Assembly (NCBI RefSeq): GCF_002557795.1
Contig: NZ_CP023777.1
Location: forward strand, 3,915,001 to 3,979,000
DNA length: 64,000 bases
Reading direction: 5' to 3'
From: Chitinophaga caeni
GTDB taxonomy: Bacteria > Bacteroidota > Bacteroidia > Chitinophagales > Chitinophagaceae
This document shows positions 9,616 to 18,765 of this stretch, piece after piece. Each line of letters starts with the position of its first letter. Within the stretch, counting starts at the first letter, position 1. Position numbers and translations under genes: made by a program. The notes beneath the pieces were generated by a model. That model was not told where the DNA came from. It did not search any database and worked only from the letters and a program-made list of their open reading frames with translations.

Positions 9616-9728
9616 GGTAAGAGAATTTAGAACCTAAATTTATCAAATCCTGGTATAAAAATACCCGTGAAAACAACATTATTATTCTAAAAAAATTACA
9701 GTGGGAAACATTTCATGCTAAGAAAATG

Positions 9729-10385
9729 TCATGAAACGGCTTGCTCGATAGGTTGAATATGGTAGGCACACCTGCGGTCGCCTTCTAATACATGATCCAC
9801 ACGGTCTACCCTCACCTCTTCACCGAAGATTCTTCTTATGGCGGCTAATTCGGAATCGCAGATAGATTGGCAAGCGCGGGCAGCATCGCAGATCGGGCAA
9901 TGGTTTTCGATAAGAATATAGCCGTCTTCCAGGCGCTTCCACTCGGCCAAATACCCCTCGGAAGTGCGAATTTCTGCAAATTTATTAATCTTATCCTCCA
10001 GGGTTTGAAGCGGTTCGATGGCCACTTCATATTTAAAACTGGACATTTTTTCGCGGGCAAACATCACCTTATCTAAAGCATCTTCACCGATTACATCGGT
10101 AATCGCCTTGATCAACTGAACAGTCAATTCGGCATGGGTATCCGGGAAGCGCCGGTTAGCGGTCGTTGTAAGGCGCCACAATTGGGTTGGCCTTCCTACT
10201 CCTTTCGATTCCGAACTGGCTTCCACGTACCCCTCTTCCTGGAGCTTGAGCAAATGGAGCCGGGCGCCTTCTGTCGTGATGCCCAATTCCTTTGCCAGCG
10301 AAGAAGCAGGCTGTGGTCCGTTCGTTTTCAGCAAGAGTAAAAACCGCTCGGCAGTTGACTTATAATTAGATGAATATTTTCCCAA
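9729..10385 (-). CDS. sufR: SufR-like iron-sulfur-sensing transcriptional repressor
   Basis: A 218-residue regulator. Residues about 12-72 form a winged helix-turn-helix of the DeoR/ArsR-like class (ASSLAKELGITTEGARLHLLKLQEEGYV, then the wing GVGRPTQLW). The C-terminal half carries cysteines C163, C166, C172, C176 and C206 in HCPICDAARACQSICD...RRC, the arrangement used by SufR proteins to bind an Fe-S cluster. In cyanobacteria and mycobacteria SufR represses the suf operon when its cluster is intact. Its divergent position directly before a complete suf operon supports the same role here. No ATG is available; the start is a TTG (GGAAAATATTC follows), with the frame open further upstream but no better start. 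The + strand suf promoter overlaps its 5' end, so its own transcription may be linked to suf regulation. Confidence 0.85.
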   Translation of the reverse strand: MGKYSSNYKSTAERFLLLLKTNGPQPASSLAKELGITTEGARLHLLKLQEEGYVEASSESKGVGRPTQLWRLTTTANRRFPDTHAELTVQLIKAITDVIGEDALDKVMFAREKMSSFKYEVAIEPLQTLEDKINKFAEIRTSEGYLAEWKRLEDGYILIENHCPICDAARACQSICDSELAAIRRIFGEEVRVDRVDHVLEGDRRCAYHIQPIEQAVS

Positions 10386-10393
10386 GTATTTAC

Positions 10394-10422
10394 TTGTTTT
10401 AATAGCAAATGTCGTAACTTTG
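10394..10422 (+). promoter_or_regulatory. Distal suf promoter (TTG-N18-TAACTTTG)
   Basis: TTG at 10394-10396 and TAACTTTG at 10415-10422 are 18 bp apart, close to the Bacteroidota sigma-A consensus (TTTG-N19-21-TAnnTTTG). Transcription would start near 10426 and give sufA a leader of about 250 nt. The element lies immediately upstream of the divergent sufR start. Confidence 0.45.
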
Positions 10423-10601
10423 TGGCGGAATTACAATTTTATTTTTGCATTTGGAAACACATGTAAACTTCTCCCCGGCTAAAACCCGGGATATATAATT
10501 GCAATTTATAATAGAATATGTAAGCAAGCCACCTGTAAACGGCCTGAAATTACATATGATTTAAGCACAATATGACAAATAAACAGTCCACATTTTTGAA
10601 A

Positions 10602-10647
10602 AACATCTTATAAAGATAGGATGTTACGTGTTGACGCTGTAATTTTG
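10602..10647 (+). promoter_or_regulatory. Dyad and proximal -7 element upstream of sufA (candidate SufR operator)
   Basis: AACATCTTAT (10602-10611) and ATAGGATGTT (10616-10625) form a 10-bp inverted repeat (one G-T pair) around AAAG. It ends 14 bp before TAATTTTG (10640-10647), a TAnnTTTG -7 element 31 bp upstream of sufA. The dyad covers where the -33 region of this proximal promoter would be, a natural repressor position. Assignment to SufR is inference from location. Confidence 0.4.
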
Positions 10648-10678
10648 TCAAATGTTTAGTTTTTAAAACTTAACCGAA

Positions 10679-11005
10679 ATGATAACAATGTCATCTGCCG
10701 CCAAAGCATATTTGGCAAAATTGATGGAAGAACAACAAGTAAAAGAAGGAAGTTTCTTGAGAGTTGGCGTGAAAGGTGGTGGTTGCTCGGGTTTGGAATA
10801 CCAAATGAACTTCGATAACGAGGGTAAAACAGGCGATGAAGTATTTGAAAATGAACCACTTAATATCGTAACTGATAAGAAAAGCTTGCTGTACCTGTAC
10901 GGGACAGAATTGGATTATAACGGTGGGTTGAATGGTAAAGGCTTGGTATTCAATAATCCTAACGCCAGCCGCACTTGCAGCTGCGGGGAAAGCTTCGCCG
11001 TTTAG
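10679..11005 (+). CDS. sufA: SufA/IscA-type A-type iron-sulfur carrier
   Basis: A 108-residue HesB/IscA/SufA family protein, of normal length. The three conserved cysteines are present: C36 in VKGGGCSGLEY, and C100 and C102 in the C-terminal RTCSCGESF. A-type carriers receive clusters from the SufBCD scaffold and pass them to target apoproteins. It is the first gene of the suf operon, with 51 bp to sufB. A second in-frame ATG (codon 4) is a possible alternative start. Confidence 0.93.
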   Translation: MITMSSAAKAYLAKLMEEQQVKEGSFLRVGVKGGGCSGLEYQMNFDNEGKTGDEVFENEPLNIVTDKKSLLYLYGTELDYNGGLNGKGLVFNNPNASRTCSCGESFAV

Positions 11006-11056
11006 GTGAATGATGAACCGGCGTTGATTGACTTTAAAAATTATTTTACAAAATAA

Positions 11057-12502
11057 ATGGCTACAGAAAACGAAATTATTCAACAGTTGGCTGATAAGTC
11101 CTACGAGTTTGGCTTCGAGACGACCATCGACATGGAGATGGCGCCCCCGGGCTTGAACGAGGATATTATCCGCTTCATTTCTGCAAAGAAGGAAGAGCCG
11201 GAGTGGTTATTAGAATGGCGCTTGAAGGCATTTAAAGCTTTCCAAAAACTGAAAATGCCAACCTGGCAACATTTCGAATTGCCGGAAATAGATTTCCAGC
11301 AATTGTCATACTACGCTGCCCCTAAAAAGCAAGCGAAATACAATAGTTTAGACGAAGTTGACCCGGAATTGTTACGCACTTTTGAAAAGTTGGGGATTCC
11401 TCTCAACGAGCAAAAGTCGCTGGCAGGTGTGGCGGTAGATGCCGTGTTTGATAGCGTTTCCGTAGCAACAACTTTTAGAAAAGAATTAGCCGAGAAAGGT
11501 GTTATCTTCTGCTCCTTCGGTGAAGCAGTGAAAGAATACCCCGACCTGGTAAAACAATATTTAGGTACGGTTGTACCCCATTCCGACAACATCTTCGCCG
11601 CGCTCAACGCTGCCGTATTTTCCGATGGTTCTTTCGTGTACATTCCTAAAGGCGTTCGTTGCCCGATGGAATTGTCGACTTACTTTAGAATCAACGCCAA
11701 GAATACCGGCCAGTTTGAACGCACCCTGATCATCGCCGATGAAGGAAGCTACGTTAGTTACCTTGAAGGTTGTACCGCACCGATGCGCGATGAAAACCAG
11801 TTGCACGCGGCAGTGGTTGAACTCGTGGCACTTGAAAAAGCCGAGATCAAATACTCTACCGTTCAAAACTGGTACCCGGGCGATAAAGATGGTAAAGGTG
11901 GTATTTACAATTTCGTAACCAAGAGAGGTATCTGCAAAGGCGCCAATTCCAAGATATCCTGGACACAGGTAGAAACAGGATCCGCGATTACTTGGAAATA
12001 CCCGAGCGTGATTTTGGCGGGCGATAATAGCGTGGGTGAATTTTATTCCGTAGCGGTAACTTCCAACAAGCAACAGGCAGATACCGGCACCAAGATGTTC
12101 CATATCGGGAAAAATACCCGCAGTCATATCATCTCCAAAGGTATCTCCGCAGGTAGAAGCCAAAACATTTACCGTGGATTGGTAACAGTTGGCCCGAAAG
12201 CAGCCAAGGCGAGGAACTTCACCCAGTGCGACTCCCTGCTGATCGGCGACCAATGCGGTGCGCATACTTTCCCGTACATCGAATCAAAAAACCCTACCGC
12301 GATGGTAGAACACGAAGCCACAACCTCCAAGATCGGGGAAGACCAAGTGTTTTACCTGAACCAAAGGGGGATTGATACCGAGCAAGCGGTAGCCTTAATC
12401 GTGAATGGTTATGCCAAGGAAGTATTGAACCAATTACCCATGGAATTTGCCGTGGAAGCTCAAAAATTATTGTCAATTACACTGGAAGGAAGTGTAGGTT
12501 AA
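11057..12502 (+). CDS. sufB: Fe-S cluster assembly scaffold SufB
   Basis: A 481-residue SufB. It contains the family hallmarks [41 protein letters not shown] and [10 protein letters not shown]. Near the C-terminus, [15 protein letters not shown] and [14 protein letters not shown] contain the Cys and Glu/His equivalent to E. coli C405 and E434, which take part in persulfide handling and cluster formation. SufB with SufC and SufD forms the cytosolic SufBC2D scaffold on which [4Fe-4S] clusters are built. The ATG at 11057 follows an AT-rich leader. It sits 26 bp before sufC in the operon. Confidence 0.97.
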   Translation: MATENEIIQQLADKSYEFGFETTIDMEMAPPGLNEDIIRFISAKKEEPEWLLEWRLKAFKAFQKLKMPTWQHFELPEIDFQQLSYYAAPKKQAKYNSLDEVDPELLRTFEKLGIPLNEQKSLAGVAVDAVFDSVSVATTFRKELAEKGVIFCSFGEAVKEYPDLVKQYLGTVVPHSDNIFAALNAAVFSDGSFVYIPKGVRCPMELSTYFRINAKNTGQFERTLIIADEGSYVSYLEGCTAPMRDENQLHAAVVELVALEKAEIKYSTVQNWYPGDKDGKGGIYNFVTKRGICKGANSKISWTQVETGSAITWKYPSVILAGDNSVGEFYSVAVTSNKQQADTGTKMFHIGKNTRSHIISKGISAGRSQNIYRGLVTVGPKAAKARNFTQCDSLLIGDQCGAHTFPYIESKNPTAMVEHEATTSKIGEDQVFYLNQRGIDTEQAVALIVNGYAKEVLNQLPMEFAVEAQKLLSITLEGSVG

Positions 12503-12528
12503 TTCGTTTTAAAATTATACGCAAAAAA

Positions 12529-13299
12529 ATGATGCTCAATATTAAAGATCTACAAGCAAGAGTTGAAGAAAAAGAAATATTGAAAGGTATCAACCTGACA
12601 ATCAACCCTGGTGAGGTACACGCTATCATGGGACCTAACGGTTCCGGTAAAAGCTCCCTCGCGTCCGTACTTGCGGGTAGAGAAGATTATGAAGTCACAG
12701 GTGGATCCGTAACATTTGAAGGAAAAGATTTATTGGATATGGCGCCTGAAATCCGCGCCCGCGAAGGTCTGTTCCTCGCTTTCCAATACCCGGTAGAAAT
12801 TCCGGGTGTGTCCAACATGCAGTTCTTGAAAGCTGCTATGACAGAACACCGCGCGCATAAAGGTTTACCTCCTTTATCCCCGAAAGAATTTTTAGCTTAT
12901 GTTAAAGAGAAGCAACAATTGGTAGAGTTTGATACCCAGTTGCTGAACCGTTCTTTGAATGAAGGGTTTTCCGGTGGTGAGAAAAAACGTAACGAAATTT
13001 TGCAACTGGCCATGCTGGAACCTAAATTATCCATCTTGGATGAAACGGATTCCGGACTGGATATCGATGCATTGCGTATCGTTGCCGCAGGTGTTAACAA
13101 GTTACGTAGCAAGGATAATGCTTTCTTAATCATTACCCACTACCAAAGATTGCTGGATTATATCGTTCCTGATTTCGTACACGTACTGTACAACGGTCGG
13201 ATCGTCCGTTCCGGTACCCGCGAACTCGCGTTGGAGTTGGAAGAAAAAGGCTACGACTGGCTGAAGGAAGAAATGCATTTACAGGAACCCGTTCAATAA
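12529..13299 (+). CDS. sufC: Fe-S assembly ATPase SufC
   Basis: A 256-residue ABC-type ATPase. Walker A is GPNGSGKSS at about residues 35-43. The SufC-type signature is [13 protein letters not shown], followed by Walker [13 protein letters not shown] and the switch His in [10 protein letters not shown]. As in other SufC proteins there is no membrane domain: the protein is a soluble subunit that drives conformational change in the SufBC2D complex. Two consecutive ATG codons open the frame (12529 and 12532), and either could be used. Only 9 bp separate it from sufD, consistent with co-translation. Confidence 0.97.
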   Translation: MMLNIKDLQARVEEKEILKGINLTINPGEVHAIMGPNGSGKSSLASVLAGREDYEVTGGSVTFEGKDLLDMAPEIRAREGLFLAFQYPVEIPGVSNMQFLKAAMTEHRAHKGLPPLSPKEFLAYVKEKQQLVEFDTQLLNRSLNEGFSGGEKKRNEILQLAMLEPKLSILDETDSGLDIDALRIVAAGVNKLRSKDNAFLIITHYQRLLDYIVPDFVHVLYNGRIVRSGTRELALELEEKGYDWLKEEMHLQEPVQ

Positions 13300-13308
13300 T
13301 TTTAACTG

Positions 13309-14643
13309 ATGACTAATACGCTTACATCGAATATAACAGAACAATTACCCGGTGTTTTCGAGCAACTCCTGGCCAACAGGAAAAGCGAAGAGCCCACCTC
13401 GTTGTTGACACAAAGAGATGAAGCTTTCAAAACCTTCTTGCAAAAGGGTTTCCCCCTGTACAAAACAGAAGAATGGAAATACACCAACGTGGCTCCTTTC
13501 CTGCAAGAAGCATATCAATTCTCTAGCCCGGCCGTTGCGGATGAAAAGGTAAAATCCTTGATCCAAAATGCTATTCCCGGTGGATTAGATGCTTATACGA
13601 TCATTTGCGTAAACGGTGTTTACCAACCGCAACTGAGCCAAGCTCCCGCAACCGATCATGTCAGCATCTCTTCTATTAAGGAAGCTTTACAGTCCGGCAA
13701 CTATGCACAACATTTTAATTCGAACGGTACAACCAAACATACCTTCGAACAACTGAATACAGCCCTCTTCCAAGAGGGGATGATGCTGGTAATTAAAAAT
13801 GGTCAAGAGGTGGACAAACCGATCCACATCATCCATGTTTATAATCACGCGGAACCATTGTTCGCGCAAACACGCCAACTTTGGATCGCTGAAGCCGGCG
13901 CACAAGTGCAAATCATCGAAACATTGGTAGATGCTACCGAAAATGGTGCAGCATTGTTTAACAACAATGTTACGGAAATCATGACCGAATCTAAAGCTGA
14001 ATTGCAACATTACCAGTTGCAAACGGCTAAATCCCATGTCCGTATCGTGCATCAAACCAGGATTCACCAAGCGGCGGATAGCACTTACAGCCACTTTGCA
14101 TTCACGATGAGCAGCGCGGCATTTACCCGCAACAACATAGATGTAGTGCATTTAGGCCAACATACGGAAACGAACCTTTACGGTTTCTTCCTGGCTTCCC
14201 AAGAACAATTGATCGACAACCATACCGCGATCCACCACGCCCAGCCGAACTGTAATAGTAACGAGTTGTATAAAGGCGTGTTGATGGATAAAGCTGTCGG
14301 TGTTTTCAACGGTAAGATTTTCGTGCATCAACAAGCGCAGAAAACGAATGCCTTCCAACAAAACAACAACCTGTTGTTGAGCGAAGGCGCCATGATGTAC
14401 ACCAAACCGCAGCTTGAAATCTACGCGGATGACGTGAAGTGTAGCCACGGTACCACGATCGGACAGGTAAGCGAAGAAGCTTTGTTTTACTTGAAGTCCC
14501 GCGGGATCGGTGATGCGCAAGCGCGTAATATGCTGGTACATGCTTTTGCATTCGATGTAACAGCGCAAATTACCGTTCCGGCCATCCGTAAGTATATCGA
14601 GGATATGGCAGATCAATATTTAGACAAATTCGCGAATAATTAA
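13309..14643 (+). CDS. sufD: Fe-S cluster assembly protein SufD
   Basis: A 444-residue SufD. The N-terminal helical part contains the typical KTEEWKYTNVAPF motif, and the C-terminal beta-helix contains LSEGAMMYTKPQLEIYADDV followed by KCSHGTTIGQVSEEALFYLKSRG. This last segment holds the conserved His (equivalent to E. coli SufD H360) at the SufB interface where the cluster forms. SufD is needed for iron acquisition in the SufBC2D scaffold. The gene follows sufC after 9 bp and precedes sufS by 14 bp. Confidence 0.95.
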   Translation: MTNTLTSNITEQLPGVFEQLLANRKSEEPTSLLTQRDEAFKTFLQKGFPLYKTEEWKYTNVAPFLQEAYQFSSPAVADEKVKSLIQNAIPGGLDAYTIICVNGVYQPQLSQAPATDHVSISSIKEALQSGNYAQHFNSNGTTKHTFEQLNTALFQEGMMLVIKNGQEVDKPIHIIHVYNHAEPLFAQTRQLWIAEAGAQVQIIETLVDATENGAALFNNNVTEIMTESKAELQHYQLQTAKSHVRIVHQTRIHQAADSTYSHFAFTMSSAAFTRNNIDVVHLGQHTETNLYGFFLASQEQLIDNHTAIHHAQPNCNSNELYKGVLMDKAVGVFNGKIFVHQQAQKTNAFQQNNNLLLSEGAMMYTKPQLEIYADDVKCSHGTTIGQVSEEALFYLKSRGIGDAQARNMLVHAFAFDVTAQITVPAIRKYIEDMADQYLDKFANN

Positions 14644-14657
14644 AGACGATACAGACC

Positions 14658-15908
14658 ATGATGAACGAGACTATTACCTTACCCAAACCGTTTAGCGTTG
14701 AGGATGTGCGGGCAGATTTCCCCATCTTGCAGAGTTATGTAAACGGCGCCCCGCTCGTATATTTCGACAACGGGGCCACCACCCAGAAGCCCTGGGCCGT
14801 ATTACGCGCAATGGAAGATTATTACACGGGTTATAATAGTAACGTTCATCGTGGTGTACATACTTTAAGCCAACAGGCAACTGCTGCATATGAAGAAGCA
14901 CGGGAAATCATCGCGCAATTCATCAACGCTAAAAGCAGTCACGAAGTAGTATACACGAAAGGAACTACTGACGGCGTGAACTTGGTAGCAGCTAGCTTCG
15001 GCAAAAAATACATAGGTGAAGGAGATGAGATCATCATTTCAGCGATGGAACACCATTCCAACATCGTTCCATGGCAAATCTGTTGTGAAGATCGAAAAGC
15101 GAGCTTGAAAGTGATCCCGGTTAATGAAAACGGGGAGCTGAAAATGGACGTATTCAAATCGATGTTGAATGACAAGGTGAAATTGATCTCCGTGGCGCAT
15201 ATTTCTAATACCCTGGGTACAATCAACCCGGTGAAGGAAATCATCGAACTGGCACATGCCCGGAATATCCCGGTAATGCTGGACGGGGCGCAAGGTATCG
15301 CGCATGTTCCCGTGGATGTTCAAGCGATGGATGTGGACTTCTACGCTTTTTCATCGCATAAAATTTATGGTCCTACGGGGATCGGTGTACTGTATGCTAA
15401 GGAAAAATGGTTGGAAGCGCTGCCTCCATACCAGGGCGGTGGTGATATGATCAAAACCGTGAGCTTCGAAAAAACAGTATATAATGATCCACCGTTAAAG
15501 TTTGAAGCGGGTACCCCGGCAATCGCGGAATCCATCGGTTTAGGTGCGGCATTGAAATATTTAAAGAGCCTCGATTTAGAAGGTCTTCATGCCTATGAGG
15601 CCCACCTGAATAAAGTAGCGCTCGAAAAATTACTGGAAATCGACGAGTTACGTTTGATCGGTAATGCCGCCCAAAGAAACGGGGCGATCTCATTCCTCGT
15701 TGGGAAACATCACCCGACAGATGTAGGTGAGCTCCTGGATCAACAGGGCATCGCGGTAAGAACCGGTCACCACTGTACGCAACCCTTGATGGATCTATTC
15801 GGCATCCCCGGTACAGTACGTGCTTCCCTTACATTTTACAATACTGAAGAAGAAATCAACAAATTGGTAGCCGGTATCAAGAAAGCGGTCATCATGTTGA
15901 ATAAATAA
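14658..15908 (+). CDS. sufS: Cysteine desulfurase SufS
   Basis: A 416-residue group II cysteine desulfurase (class V aminotransferase fold). The PLP-binding lysine lies in SSHKIYGPTGIGVLY, and the catalytic cysteine is C373 in RTGHHCTQPLMDLFG. EHHSNIVPWQ and HISNTLG are further family motifs. It removes sulfur from L-cysteine as a persulfide and hands it to SufE. Two ATG codons occur at the start (14658, 14661). It lies directly upstream of its partner sufE (10 bp). Confidence 0.96.
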   Translation: MMNETITLPKPFSVEDVRADFPILQSYVNGAPLVYFDNGATTQKPWAVLRAMEDYYTGYNSNVHRGVHTLSQQATAAYEEAREIIAQFINAKSSHEVVYTKGTTDGVNLVAASFGKKYIGEGDEIIISAMEHHSNIVPWQICCEDRKASLKVIPVNENGELKMDVFKSMLNDKVKLISVAHISNTLGTINPVKEIIELAHARNIPVMLDGAQGIAHVPVDVQAMDVDFYAFSSHKIYGPTGIGVLYAKEKWLEALPPYQGGGDMIKTVSFEKTVYNDPPLKFEAGTPAIAESIGLGAALKYLKSLDLEGLHAYEAHLNKVALEKLLEIDELRLIGNAAQRNGAISFLVGKHHPTDVGELLDQQGIAVRTGHHCTQPLMDLFGIPGTVRASLTFYNTEEEINKLVAGIKKAVIMLNK

Positions 15909-15918
15909 TTGTGAAGAG

Positions 15919-16347
15919 ATGACTATTAAAGAACAACAGGACGCTATCATCAGCGACTTCGAGATGTTTACCGATTGGATGGATAAATACGAGTATATTA
16001 TTCAACTGGGGAAAGATTTGCCTATTATCGAGGAGCAATATAAAACCGACGATAACCTGATCCGCGGCTGCCAGAGTAAGGTTTGGCTACATGCAGATTA
16101 CAAGGACGGTAAATTATTCTTCTCGGCCGATAGCGATGCGCTCATCACCAAGGGTTTGGTATCTTTAGTGATCCAAGCTTTAAACGGTCAACCGGCGAAG
16201 GACATCGCGGAAGCGGAATTGTACTTCATCGAGAAGATCGGTTTACGTAGCCACTTATCCCCTACCCGTTCCAACGGTTTGTTGGCAATGATCAAGCAGA
16301 TCAAGCTATACGCGGTAGCCTATCAACTTAAATCCTCTCAAAATTAA
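15919..16347 (+). CDS. sufE: Sulfur transfer protein SufE
   Basis: A 142-residue SufE. The acceptor cysteine is C51 in DNLIRGCQSKVWL, the same number as in E. coli SufE. LRSHLSPTRSNGLLAMIKQIK near the C-terminus is the conserved SufE tail. It accepts a persulfide from SufS C373 and delivers sulfur to SufB. It is followed after 3 bp by the SufT-like gene, so the two are almost certainly co-translated. Confidence 0.96.
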   Translation: MTIKEQQDAIISDFEMFTDWMDKYEYIIQLGKDLPIIEEQYKTDDNLIRGCQSKVWLHADYKDGKLFFSADSDALITKGLVSLVIQALNGQPAKDIAEAELYFIEKIGLRSHLSPTRSNGLLAMIKQIKLYAVAYQLKSSQN

Positions 16348-16350
16348 AAT

Positions 16351-16665
16351 ATGAGTGAGAATATCGAATTAGAAATGAAGATCAAGGAAGTGCTGCATAC
16401 CGTGTACGACCCAGAAATTCCGGTAAATATTTACGACCTCGGGCTGGTATACCAAGTAGAAGCAAAAAACGATGGGAATGTATTGATCGTAATGACGCTC
16501 ACCGCGCCGGGCTGCCCGGTTGCAGGCGATATCATGCAGGAAGTAACCCAAAAAGTACAAGCCTTGGAAGGAGTAACCGATGCGGATGTCCGGTTAACCT
16601 TCGATCCACCATGGAATAAAGACATGATGACGGAAGAAGCCAAGTTGGAGCTCGGGTTTCTTTAA
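16351..16665 (+). CDS. sufT: SufT-like DUF59/MIP18-family Fe-S maturation protein
   Basis: A 104-residue DUF59 (MIP18) protein. It shows DPEIPVNIYDLGLVY and the cysteine motif LTAPGCPVAGDI, followed by VRLTFDPPWNKDMM, all conserved in SufT/PaaD-like proteins. Members assist Fe-S protein maturation, especially when iron is limiting or cluster demand is high. It is the last gene of the suf operon, and a rho-independent terminator begins 14 bp after its stop. Confidence 0.9.
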   Translation: MSENIELEMKIKEVLHTVYDPEIPVNIYDLGLVYQVEAKNDGNVLIVMTLTAPGCPVAGDIMQEVTQKVQALEGVTDADVRLTFDPPWNKDMMTEEAKLELGFL

Positions 16666-16678
16666 AAATATCAATTAC

Positions 16679-16704
16679 AAACGCCTCGAAAAGGGCGTTT
16701 TTTT
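16679..16704 (+). terminator. Rho-independent terminator of the suf operon
   Basis: AAACGCC (16679-16685) pairs with GGCGTTT (16694-16700) across an 8-nt loop, followed by a T-run. It lies 14 bp after the sufT stop codon. Confidence 0.85.
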
Positions 16705-16877
16705 ATTCCCCGTAAATGAGCTTATTGATCTAGCATCTTAAATACCAAGCATTAAGTATCCCTATCTTGGAAAAAAATTATATTTTTATCCCCATACAAT
16801 TACCTATGCGGCATCTATCGCCAATAGATGACAGAACGCCTGTATAGTTAGTTCCCAAATACAAACGATTCATACTT

Positions 16878-18542
16878 ATGCAAAGTAAGACTCCTGCACC
16901 TGGAAAGAAAAAGGGTGGCAAAGCAGCCTTGGAAACTCAACCATTGTCACAAATCTCTTTTTTCGACAAGCACCAAACCTTGTTATTCGGGGTATGCTTG
17001 CTCGTGTTTCTATTAGTCGGCAGCCTGTTATTCAATACTAAATTGTTCCTGATGGGTGATGATGCCGATTATATACTCGATGCATTACATTTTGTTCAGA
17101 ACAATACCTATCCCGGTGGCCGCTCCAGCTTGTATGCCATGGTGCTGGGTATACCGATCGCGATATTCGGCGTGAATGTAGTCGTCTTGAAAGTATGCTC
17201 ATTTATATTCGCTATAACCGCTTTCTGTTTATTATTTATTACGTTCAGGAACCGCATACCTTCCTGGATACTGTTTGTTTCACTGTTATTCTTGGCCATC
17301 AACAGCGGTGTCCAATATTACAGTAGTTCCAACCTTTCCGAAGCATTTTACATGATGATACAGGCATTTTTCCTCTTCGCCTGTTTCAAGCTCGTTGATA
17401 ACCAGAAAGAGCAAAAAAACTTTAAACAGCTTTTAAAATACTGGTTGTTATTCGGGTTTGCATCTTTATTGATATCACTCAGTAAAAACGTGGCACTGCT
17501 GGCACCCTTAACTTTGCCAATTTATTACTTGTTCCAAAAACAATGGAAAAATGCGGCCCTGGCTTTCGGTTTCTTCATGGCATTCAAGATTCCGTACGAA
17601 ATATTACTCAGGGCTATTTACGGTGCCAATACGGTGGTTGCCCAGATGGATCAAGTCCTGGCAAAAGATATGTACCATTACGAATATGGCCGTGAAACAT
17701 TCAGCGGCTTCGTACAACGCCTATTCGACAACCTGAAGATCTATATTTCTGGAGATGTTTGGGCATTCTTCGGGTTCAGATCAGAGCCGGTACAAGGTAC
17801 GCCCGTGGCTTACTGGATGTTGTTTGTAGCCATCTGCGGTTACGGGGCTTGGCATGCGTTTAAAAATAACAAGTATATTTTCCTGGTGTTCATTTACCTG
17901 GTAGTGATGATGGGAACGACCTTCGTAGCCTTGCAACCCGCCGTGGCGCAAAGCCGCATCGTGGTGATTTACATACCTTTGCTGTATCTCATGTTCTTCT
18001 ACAGCATCAAGGCCATCACTTCCTGGGGATCGGCTACGTTGACCAATGTGGTAGTTGGCGTAGTTTGCCTATTTATGTTTACCCTAACGATCCGTAAAAC
18101 CAGTGCCCAGGGTAAAATCACGACGAACGAGCTGAAACACAATCTCAGCGGGGAAGAATTTTACGGCTTTACACCGGACTGGGTCAACTACCTGGAGATG
18201 GGTAAATATATTGCCAATAATATTCCGAAAGAGAAATTAGTCGCGGCCAGGAAACCCAATACTTTAACCTTATACTCCAAGGGGCGCCCCTATTACGGTG
18301 TATATAAAGTTTCGGATAATGCAACCGCCGATGATCTATTAAAAGAATTAAAAGACAACAACGTGCATTACCTGGTACTGGCAAGTTTGCGAGCCAACCC
18401 TGCCGTAGCTGTAGAAGGACAAATCATCAATACCTTGCACCGGATGGCTAGCAAGATAGCGGAGAAATATCCAACCAAGGTGAAAATCATTTACCAGATC
18501 GGTAAAACAGAGCCATGCTACCTCGTTGAAATCGTCTATTAA
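16878..18542 (+). CDS. Integral membrane GT-C glycosyltransferase (GT39/ArnT-like)
   Basis: A 554-residue polytopic membrane protein. A short basic, lysine/glycine-rich N-terminus is followed by about ten or eleven hydrophobic spans and a soluble C-terminal part of about 130 residues. The first periplasmic loop begins FLMGDDADYILDALHFV. A paired acidic motif in this loop is the hallmark of PMT/ArnT-like enzymes, which transfer a sugar from a polyprenyl-phosphate donor. The acceptor cannot be told from sequence; lipid A, a surface glycan or a protein are all possible. The gene is monocistronic in appearance, bounded by the suf terminator and its own strong hairpin. It is not linked to a polysaccharide cluster here. 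Confidence 0.75.
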   Translation: MQSKTPAPGKKKGGKAALETQPLSQISFFDKHQTLLFGVCLLVFLLVGSLLFNTKLFLMGDDADYILDALHFVQNNTYPGGRSSLYAMVLGIPIAIFGVNVVVLKVCSFIFAITAFCLLFITFRNRIPSWILFVSLLFLAINSGVQYYSSSNLSEAFYMMIQAFFLFACFKLVDNQKEQKNFKQLLKYWLLFGFASLLISLSKNVALLAPLTLPIYYLFQKQWKNAALAFGFFMAFKIPYEILLRAIYGANTVVAQMDQVLAKDMYHYEYGRETFSGFVQRLFDNLKIYISGDVWAFFGFRSEPVQGTPVAYWMLFVAICGYGAWHAFKNNKYIFLVFIYLVVMMGTTFVALQPAVAQSRIVVIYIPLLYLMFFYSIKAITSWGSATLTNVVVGVVCLFMFTLTIRKTSAQGKITTNELKHNLSGEEFYGFTPDWVNYLEMGKYIANNIPKEKLVAARKPNTLTLYSKGRPYYGVYKVSDNATADDLLKELKDNNVHYLVLASLRANPAVAVEGQIINTLHRMASKIAEKYPTKVKIIYQIGKTEPCYLVEIVY

Positions 18543-18563
18543 AAAGTTTACAGATCCAGTATA

Positions 18564-18595
18564 AACAGGGAATGGTAACACGACCATTCCCTGTT
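18564..18595 (+). terminator. 13-bp hairpin downstream of the GT39 gene
   Basis: AACAGGGAATGGT (18564-18576) and ACCATTCCCTGTT (18583-18595) form a perfect 13-bp stem with a 6-nt loop, 22 bp after the stop. The following T-run is weak (CCGTTT), but the stem is long and isolated. Confidence 0.7.
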
Positions 18596-18670
18596 CCGTT
18601 TAAAAAATAAATCCCGCGCTAATATTTGAAATGAATTAAATTCATTATAAATTTGTAATACTTTATTGCA

Positions 18671-18725
18671 AAGGAAATGGTGTCTTCCTTCTCCAACCGC
18701 TGCACCCGTAGCTAATGGCGCCTAC
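18671..18725 (+). promoter_or_regulatory. Fluoride riboswitch (crcB motif)
   Basis: All parts of the fluoride aptamer can be placed. P1 is AAGGAA (18671-18676) with TTCCTT (18685-18690). The conserved ATGGTGTC runs from 18677. AACCGC is at 18695-18700. P3 is GCTGC (18699-18703) with GTAGC (18708-18712), closing an ACCC loop. GCTAATGGCGCCTAC ends the motif. The pseudoknot pairs GGTGTC (18679-18684) with GGCGCC (18717-18722). It lies 40 nt upstream of a CLC-F antiporter, the classical target of this riboswitch class. Recognition is from memory of the consensus, supported by the complete pairing scheme. Confidence 0.9.
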
Positions 18726-18763
18726 AAATAACAACATTCTTGTTAAGTTAATTTATTTGTAGG
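18721..18763 (+). promoter_or_regulatory. Start-codon-proximal hairpin: probable translational expression platform of the fluoride riboswitch
   Basis: CCTACAAATAA (18721-18731) is a perfect 11-bp complement of TTATTTGTAGG (18753-18763), which ends 2 bases before the ATG at 18766. The left arm shares CC (18721-18722) with the aptamer pseudoknot and CCTAC with the aptamer 3' end, so the two folds exclude each other. Inference: without fluoride the hairpin hides the ribosome landing site; with fluoride the pseudoknot opens it. Confidence 0.7.
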
Positions 18764-18765
18764 AC

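Noticed and set aside
11561..12265. 234-codon minus-strand open frame inside sufB
   Set aside because: It lies entirely antisense to a textbook SufB and its product has no recognisable fold; a long antisense frame is a by-product of sufB codon use.
13687..14616. Two 154-codon minus-strand frames inside sufD
   Set aside because: Shadow frames of sufD; composition (many His, Cys, Arg) is unlike the true proteins of this genome.
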